Positions 5,659 to 10,244 of a stretch of DNA of 10,244 nucleotides are shown one piece after another. The DNA comes from Myxococcales bacterium (GTDB lineage Bacteria > Myxococcota > Polyangia > Fen-1088), in NCBI GenBank assembly GCA_003157315.1, contig PMJE01000623.1, positions 1 through 10,244 of the forward strand. The letters run 5' to 3'. Made by a program: the position numbers and the translations under genes. Positions within the stretch are counted from its first letter, which is position 1, and every line of letters begins with the position of its first letter. The notes under the pieces are model-generated. The model saw only the letters and a program-made list of their open reading frames with translations, had not been told where the DNA came from and searched no databases.

Positions 5659-6873
5659 TCAGATCCCTCCGAAGTACACGATGATCCCCGCCTTGCCTGA
5701 GATGGTGTACACCTTGACCTTGGCATCCTCGCCCAACCTTAGCTGTGTTTGATCGGGCGAAACCGCGCCGCCGCTGCACGGCGTGCTCGAGGTCTGGACG
5801 CAAACTGGATTGGGCGTGCGCACAGTGCCGTCCACGTAGCTGCCGCCAACGTGGACGAAACCGGTTACCCTGCCCCGACCGAACTCCAAGCCGAGATGCG
5901 CATTGAAGTACGAGTAGCCTGCCTGCTGCGCGTAATCCTTCATCCAGGCCGGGACTTGGAAGAACGTGCGCAGGACCACATTGACATCCCCCATCCGGCA
6001 GAAACCGCCCTCGAATGTGAGCGAAGGACCGATGTGCCAGAACCAGTACGGAATAAGCGTGACTCCACCCCCGAAGCCCACGTTGGCCGAGTTGCTCCCA
6101 CCCGCAGCATGCAGGCGGATCCAAGAAGCTGGACGAACCACCAGGCCGAGATTGGCCCCATCAGGCAGACCGAAGTCGGTGCTGACTCCAAAGAAGCGTC
6201 GTGGACTAGGCGCGGCCGCGGCAAACGGCACTGTCGCCCCGATGGCCGCATCCTCATTATATGCGCCGAACACCACAGCCGGGGGTGCGTAGGGCGCGAG
6301 TGCCTGGGGCGCAACGCCGGAGGTCGGTGCTGGTCGATCTGCAGGCACAGAACCCATCGGGCTATACATAGTCGGTGCCGGTCGATCCGCCGGGGTAGGA
6401 GGTATCGGAGTCTGCACAGTAGGTGCTGGTCGATCCGCTGGAACAGGAGGCGTCGGAGGTGGCACAGTCGGTGCCGGTTGGCTCGCCGGGGCAGAAATTG
6501 TCGGAGGCGGCACAGTGGGTATCGGTCGATCCGCAGAAGCAGAACCCATTGGGCTGTACATAGTCGGCGTCGGTCGATTCGCAGGGGCAGTGGGCGTCGG
6601 AGGGCTCGCAGGCGCCTGCGGTGCCGGGGGTGGCACGGTCGGTGCCGGTCGCTTCGCAGGGGCAGGAGGTGTGGGAGAAGGCGCAGTGGGTGCCAGGCGA
6701 TCCGCAGGCGCAGAACCCATCGGGCTGTACACAACCGGCGCGGGAACCGGAGAGGGTGGCGGTTGTGGGCTCGCCTCGTCTGCCAGTGCAAGACTCCCGC
6801 CTTGCAGCAGCCCCAGGCTCAAGGCGGCACGGACCACATTCCGTCGGAACGGCGTCCGCCTGCGCCTTGTCAT
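5659..6873 (-). CDS. secreted protein with 48-nt Pro-rich repeats and a beta-barrel-like C-terminal domain
   Basis: Encodes 404 residues from ATG 6873; an upstream in-frame ATG at 6915 would add 14. ATG 6873 is preferred because it starts the basic part of a signal peptide (MTRRRRTPFRR, hydrophobic core, ALA-DEA cleavage near 31) and because a -10-like TATGCT lies 6 nt upstream. Residues 48-184 are nine Pro-rich units of 16 residues (one shortened). Residues 220-404 show alternating hydrophobic strands with Gly-rich turns (FGVSTDFGLPDGANLGLVVRP, NVGFGGGVTLIPYWFWHIGPSLTFEGG) that resemble a small outer-membrane barrel, though the protein ends in FGGI and not in a C-terminal Phe or Trp. Cysteines sit at 292, 358 and 366. 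The Pro-rich part may span the periplasm or peptidoglycan. Function is unknown. The lipoprotein gene follows 3 nt later, and the kinase gene is divergent. Confidence 0.78.
   Translation of the reverse strand: MTRRRRTPFRRNVVRAALSLGLLQGGSLALADEASPQPPPSPVPAPVVYSPMGSAPADRLAPTAPSPTPPAPAKRPAPTVPPPAPQAPASPPTPTAPANRPTPTMYSPMGSASADRPIPTVPPPTISAPASQPAPTVPPPTPPVPADRPAPTVQTPIPPTPADRPAPTMYSPMGSVPADRPAPTSGVAPQALAPYAPPAVVFGAYNEDAAIGATVPFAAAAPSPRRFFGVSTDFGLPDGANLGLVVRPASWIRLHAAGGSNSANVGFGGGVTLIPYWFWHIGPSLTFEGGFCRMGDVNVVLRTFFQVPAWMKDYAQQAGYSYFNAHLGLEFGRGRVTGFVHVGGSYVDGTVRTPNPVCVQTSSTPCSGGAVSPDQTQLRLGEDAKVKVYTISGKAGIIVYFGGI
6322..6732 (-). repeat. in-frame tandem repeat array, about nine 48-nt units
   Basis: The reverse-strand gene carries 16-codon units at residues 48-63, 64-79, 80-95, 96-104 (shortened to 9), 105-120, 121-136, 137-152, 153-168 and 169-184. 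Most end in RPAPT or a close variant. Units 1, 5 and 9 begin (V/M)YSPMGS and the units between are mostly VPPP-like, so a four-unit higher-order period is visible. Copies differ in sequence, indicating age or selection. Because the unit is GC-rich and divisible by three, other frames also stay open across it. Confidence 0.85.
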
Positions 6874-6879
6874 GCGGAG

Positions 6880-6885
6880 AGCATA
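6880..6885 (-). promoter_or_regulatory. candidate -10 element for the repeat-protein gene
   Basis: TATGCT (4 of 6 matches to TATAAT) on the reverse strand ends 6 nt before ATG 6873, which has no Shine-Dalgarno. The spacing would give a leaderless transcript. No good -35 was found, so this rests on the spacing and on its repetition at 161 and 5042. Confidence 0.3.
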
Positions 6886-7002
6886 CCGCGGACTTGCCAG
6901 GTTCGCATGCTGCAAGCCATTTCAAGCCGGTGACTCAAGAATCCGGCCTTTCAGCCGTATTTCATAGGAGGCAACCTACGCCTTGCCCGGCCCGGCGCGG
7001 TT
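6886..7002. promoter_or_regulatory. divergent intergenic region between envelope gene and kinase gene
   Basis: About 120 nt separate the reverse-strand repeat-protein gene and the forward kinase gene, so both promoters should lie here. It contains GCATGC (6905-6910), a loosely repeated TTTCAAGCCGG/TTTCAGCCG pair, and a strong AGGAGG (6966-6971). I could not identify a convincing forward -35/-10 pair. Confidence 0.4.
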
Positions 7003-9951
7003 GTGCTTGGGGAGACGCCCATTTTGGATCCACCCGCCAATCCTGGTCAGCCAGGCCGCAAGACCATTGCGGTGCTGCTCGACTACATGGATTTCTTCGC
7101 GGGTGGGTACGCCACCCAGATCCAGAACGCACTCTCTGACCGGGCCACGACCCTCGATCTGAACCTGCTCATGGTCTTCGGCCGGGGACTCGACGAACCA
7201 CTGCGCGGGTGTGCCGCGCACAACGCGATCTTCGAGATGATTGGGCCCGAACGCGCTGACGGCGTCATCGTCGCATCGTCGCTGCTGACCGGCTACTGCG
7301 GTCCCGAGGGACTTCTGCGTCTGGTGCGTCGCTACTCCCAGTTGCCCGTCTGCAGTATCGGCACTGAGATCTCCGACATTCCGAGTCTGACGGTGGACGA
7401 CGGTGCGGGGATGCGGGCTGCGGTTGAGCACCTCGTACAACACCACGGCCGCCGGCGCGTGGTCTTTCTTGCCGGCACTCCTGGCAAAGTCGAGTCCGAG
7501 ACTCGCTTACTCGCCTATCGAGAGGTGCTGGCGCGGCACCAGATCGCCCTCGACCCGGCTCTGCTCGTGCCCGGGACCTTCATGCCCAGCGACGGATTCG
7601 AAGGCGTCGAGGCTCTGCTCAGACAGGGGATCGAGTTCGACGCTATCGCGGCAGCCAACGACTTCATGGCCTTGGGCGCAATCGCAGCCCTGCGCAAACA
7701 CGGACGCAACGTACCCCGCGACGTCCTGGTTACCGGCTTTGACGACCTGCCGCTGTCCCGCATGGGCAACCCGGCCTTGACCAGCGTGACCCAGCCGTTC
7801 GCACTCATGGCCGAAAAGGCGATACAGATCGTGCTCGATCAAATGGCGGGCCGATCGGTTGCCAAGCGAACCAAGCTGGTGACCGAGTTCGTCGTGCGCC
7901 GGTCGTGTGGCTGCCGGCAAGGCGCGCTTCGCAGCAAGGCGTCGACTTCCGCTGGCGCATCGGCGTGCCCACGCGAGCACGTGCAGACCCATGGCGCCGA
8001 TATTGCGAGAAGCTTGGCCCCCATCCTGGACGCCGCCGGCATGGATCGCGAGCGCGCCGCGCAGGCGCTTGTCGCAGCCCTAACGGCCGAGCTGGGCGGG
8101 CAGTCTCCGTCCTTTGTTCGCGCCCTGGAAAGGCTGCTCGATCAGGCGGGCGAGAGCTATCCACAGTTCCGGGCGCTGCAGGACGCGGTGGAATGGCTGC
8201 GCGAGGAGTTGCGTGACTTCGCCGATCTGGAGCTCGAACGGCTGTGGGCAGATTCATTTGCCCTAATCGCAACCGCCGATGCCGCGATTCAGGTCCAGCA
8301 CCGGGTGACCATCGACCAGAACTACCGCAAACTCCTGGTCACCGGCGAGCAAGTCGGCATCGCGTGGGACTGGGAATCGCTTGAGCGGTCACTGCTCAAA
8401 GCCTTGCCGAATGCGGGCGTGGAGACCGCATTCCTGTCGCGATTTACCGATGGCAGCGCGAAAGAACTGCAGCCCTTCCTCTGCATGCTGGATGGTCAGC
8501 CGCAATCCCCCCTGCCGTTTGCATTTCCTGCACAAGAACTGTTTCCGCCAGAAAGCTGTCTGGAATCGCGCAGACGCACCCTGCTGGTATTCCCGCTGGT
8601 CTTCGAGACCCAGCGTCTGGGGATTGCGGTGTTCGAGCGTTTGCCAGAAACCCAAGGCTATCAGGTTCTGCGCGACCAGCTCAATGTGGCGCTGCGGAGC
8701 ATCCAGATTCACCAGGAATTGCTGGAACGAACGCGTTTGCACGAGCGGGATGAGTTGGAACGTCTGGCCACCAGCAAGCGGCTGGAGTCGCTCAGTGTTC
8801 TGGCGGGCGGCGTGGCCCACGACATCAACAACTCGCTCGGGCCAATCGTTGCCCTTCCTGACCTTCTCTTGCATGAGCTCGCGGTCTTGGATCCCGAAGG
8901 ACGCGCAGGCGAGATGCGCGCCGATCTTGAAAGCATGAAGGCCGCCAGCCTGCGTGCTTCGCAAACCATCAAGGACTTGCAGACCCTGGCCGGGCAAGGC
9001 CGGGCCGCCAAAGAACGCTTGGACTTGAACGCGGTTGTCTCAAAATGTATCGCCGAGCACTCCGCCTTTGTCGCATCGGCTACCGGTCGGAGTGTGGAGA
9101 TGGTGGCGCAGCTGCCATCCAAGCCGCTGCCGATACTTGCATCTGAGGCTCATCTCGTCCGCGCGATCTCCAATCTGATGCGCAATGGGGTCGAGGCAAT
9201 CGAGGAAGATGGACAATTGACCATCCGCGCTGGCGAGCGGCGACTGATCGAAGCCGTCGACGGATTCGAACGCATAGAGCCGGGTCGCTATGCCGTCCTT
9301 TCCATCAGCGATACTGGCAAGGGAATTCGGCAGGAAGACGTGGGGCGGATCTTCGAGCCCTTCTTCAGCACCAAGCCCTTGGGTCAATCGGGCAGTGTGG
9401 GTCTTGGCCTCGCCATCGTGCACGGGGTGATGAAGGAGCACAACGGCTTTGTCGACGTCACCAGTGTGCGCGGCCAGGGCACGACCTTCACCCTGTACTT
9501 CCCACGCCTTTCCTCGGGGGAATGGACAGAGGCTCCCACCACTCCGACGCCGCTGCCGTTCGGTCGATCTAGGATATTGCTGGTTGACGATTCCCCGACT
9601 CTCCTGCGTACCGCGCGGCGGATTCTCGATCACCTGGGATACCGGGTCGAGACCCTGGAGAGCGGGGAGGAGGCCTACCAGCGGTTCGCCCGGGCGGCGT
9701 TTACCGGCAAGAGTCCGTGCGACCTCGTTATTCTCGACATGAGCCTGCTCGAAGAACGGGATGGGCTTGAGATATTCGAGCTGATTCGGCAGCTATTCCC
9801 CAGTCAGCGCGCTCTTTTGGTGAGCGGGCATGCGCCCAACGACCGGGTGCAGGCTGCCATGGAGCGTGGGCTGGGTTGGCTGGCGAAGCCGTACACCATG
9901 GAGTCATTGGCGGAGACGGTCGCCAAGGCGCTGGAAGCCAGTCCCAAGTAG
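7003..9951 (+). CDS. soluble hybrid histidine kinase with LacI-type ligand-binding sensor domain
   Basis: Encodes 982 residues with no signal peptide or membrane helix, so it is a cytoplasmic kinase. Residues 20-300 form a LacI/periplasmic-binding-like sensor (KTIAVLLDY start, AAANDFMALGAIAALR 217-231, VLVTGFDDLPLSRMGNPALTSV 241-262) lacking the HTH of true LacI regulators, and end in the RRSCGC motif (299-304). A helical segment follows (330-430), then a GAF-like region (about 440-570) with PLVFETQRLGIAVFE. HisKA has phosphoacceptor His606 (GGVAHDINNS). The ATPase domain has N728, DTGKG (770-774), FEPFF (784-788) and GLGLAI (800-805). The receiver (857-978) has Asp862/863, phospho-Asp912, Ser941 and Lys962. 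All catalytic residues are present. The start is uncertain: GTG 7003 has no ribosome site, while TTG 7024 has GGGGAG 9 nt upstream and would remove 7 residues. The ligand and output partner are unknown; a sugar or other small molecule is likely. Confidence 0.93.
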   Translation: MLGETPILDPPANPGQPGRKTIAVLLDYMDFFAGGYATQIQNALSDRATTLDLNLLMVFGRGLDEPLRGCAAHNAIFEMIGPERADGVIVASSLLTGYCGPEGLLRLVRRYSQLPVCSIGTEISDIPSLTVDDGAGMRAAVEHLVQHHGRRRVVFLAGTPGKVESETRLLAYREVLARHQIALDPALLVPGTFMPSDGFEGVEALLRQGIEFDAIAAANDFMALGAIAALRKHGRNVPRDVLVTGFDDLPLSRMGNPALTSVTQPFALMAEKAIQIVLDQMAGRSVAKRTKLVTEFVVRRSCGCRQGALRSKASTSAGASACPREHVQTHGADIARSLAPILDAAGMDRERAAQALVAALTAELGGQSPSFVRALERLLDQAGESYPQFRALQDAVEWLREELRDFADLELERLWADSFALIATADAAIQVQHRVTIDQNYRKLLVTGEQVGIAWDWESLERSLLKALPNAGVETAFLSRFTDGSAKELQPFLCMLDGQPQSPLPFAFPAQELFPPESCLESRRRTLLVFPLVFETQRLGIAVFERLPETQGYQVLRDQLNVALRSIQIHQELLERTRLHERDELERLATSKRLESLSVLAGGVAHDINNSLGPIVALPDLLLHELAVLDPEGRAGEMRADLESMKAASLRASQTIKDLQTLAGQGRAAKERLDLNAVVSKCIAEHSAFVASATGRSVEMVAQLPSKPLPILASEAHLVRAISNLMRNGVEAIEEDGQLTIRAGERRLIEAVDGFERIEPGRYAVLSISDTGKGIRQEDVGRIFEPFFSTKPLGQSGSVGLGLAIVHGVMKEHNGFVDVTSVRGQGTTFTLYFPRLSSGEWTEAPTTPTPLPFGRSRILLVDDSPTLLRTARRILDHLGYRVETLESGEEAYQRFARAAFTGKSPCDLVILDMSLLEERDGLEIFELIRQLFPSQRALLVSGHAPNDRVQAAMERGLGWLAKPYTMESLAETVAKALEASPK

Positions 9952-10028
9952 TTGCGGCTGCGGCCGCCACGGGCTTGCCGAATCGAGGAAGGGCTTTTCT
10001 TTCTCGGTGGTACGTGCTTGGATTGACC

Positions 10029-10044
10029 ACACCACAAGTGGTGT
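10029..10044. promoter_or_regulatory. 16-bp palindrome, possible operator
   Basis: ACACCAC-AA-GTGGTGT is a perfect 7-bp inverted repeat with a 2-nt centre, between the kinase stop (9951) and the next gene's ATG (10074). A TTGACC (10023-10028) directly before it resembles a -35, but no -10 follows at the right distance. Such a compact dyad is typical of a dimeric repressor site or a short mRNA hairpin. Chance cannot be excluded. Confidence 0.35.
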
Positions 10045-10073
10045 TCGCCAAGGAAGATCCCAGCCCCAAACCG

Positions 10074-10244
10074 ATGGCAGAGCGAGAAGCTCTGGACAGC
10101 GAGTCGCCCCTCGCAGTGCGGTTGTGCCGCCTGGTTATCATCTGCGCGGCCTTCGCCGCCTATCACAATAGTTTTTCCGGTCCATTTGTGTTCGACGACA
10201 TTCCAGGAATCGTCGAAAACCCATCCATCAGGCACCTGTGGCCC
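10074..10244 (+). CDS. N-terminus of a probable TMTC-like membrane glycosyltransferase (partial)
   Basis: Fifty-seven codons are visible before the window ends. An acidic and polar start (MAEREALDSESP) leads to a membrane helix (about 18-30, RLVIICAAFAAY), then YHNSFSGPFVFDDIPGIVENPSIRHLWP. The pattern YxNSFxGPFVFDD...I..NP.IR.LWP is the first periplasmic loop of TMTC/PMT-like GT-C glycosyltransferases, which commonly end in TPR repeats; the DD pair is the expected catalytic acid site. The enzyme would move sugar from a lipid carrier to protein or glycan at the inner membrane. ATG 10074 was chosen because it places the helix near the N-terminus, but the frame is open back past the kinase stop and GTG codons at 10038 and 10041 are alternatives. 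No clear ribosome site is seen. Confidence 0.75.
   Translation, partial: MAEREALDSESPLAVRLCRLVIICAAFAAYHNSFSGPFVFDDIPGIVENPSIRHLWP

Noticed and set aside
5749..6933. Long forward open frame opposite the repeat-protein gene
   Set aside because: Its product is Arg/Cys/His-rich without domains and mirrors the 48-nt repeat. The reverse frame has a signal peptide, ordered repeats and a barrel-like domain.
8381..8997. Open frames on both strands inside the kinase gene
   Set aside because: They are shadows of high-GC coding sequence; the kinase frame carries intact GAF-like, HisKA and ATPase motifs across them.

Overview
This is a GC-rich window from a Gram-negative bacterium. It encodes periplasmic, lipoprotein and outer-membrane proteins together with a large hybrid histidine kinase. 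The Pro-rich surface protein, unclassified lipoprotein, LacI-type-sensor kinase and start of a TMTC-like glycosyltransferase would fit a myxobacterium or relative (Myxococcota). That placement is an inference from style and not from any marker gene.

Layout: positions 1-160 hold two strong hairpins and a candidate leaderless promoter. A small four-helix membrane protein is encoded forward at 161-607. A large hairpin at 615-661 separates it from six genes on the reverse strand (686-6873). In transcription order these are: a proline-rich repeat protein with a C-terminal beta-barrel-like domain (6873-5659); a lipoprotein 3 nt behind it (5655-5089); a small Cys/His-rich membrane protein with its own candidate promoter (5042-4617); an outer-membrane porin-like protein (4509-3067); a TroA/ZnuA-type metal-binding protein (3049-2147); an ABC-3 metal permease overlapping it by ATGA (2150-1368); and, past a weak terminator, a Met-rich helical periplasmic protein (1171-686). 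Counting the lipoprotein, that is seven reverse genes in all.

Divergent from this block, at 7003-9951, lies a soluble hybrid histidine kinase. It combines a LacI-like ligand-binding domain without a DNA-binding domain, a GAF-like region, HisKA/HATPase and a C-terminal receiver. The window ends in the N-terminus of a probable TMTC-type membrane glycosyltransferase (10074 onward).

Functionally, 5042-1368 looks like a metal acquisition locus, most likely for zinc. It has an outer-membrane entry protein of a family often found next to zinc transporters, a periplasmic receptor and an inner-membrane permease. No ABC ATPase gene is present, so the ATPase must be supplied from elsewhere. The Cys/His-rich and Met-rich proteins at its two ends are unassigned and could handle metal. 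Three apparent transcription-unit leaders (161, 5042, 6873) lack a Shine-Dalgarno and carry a -10-like hexamer exactly 6 nt before ATG, while the genes inside units have good ribosome binding sites. This suggests leaderless mRNAs. No tRNA, rRNA, CRISPR array or insertion sequence was seen.
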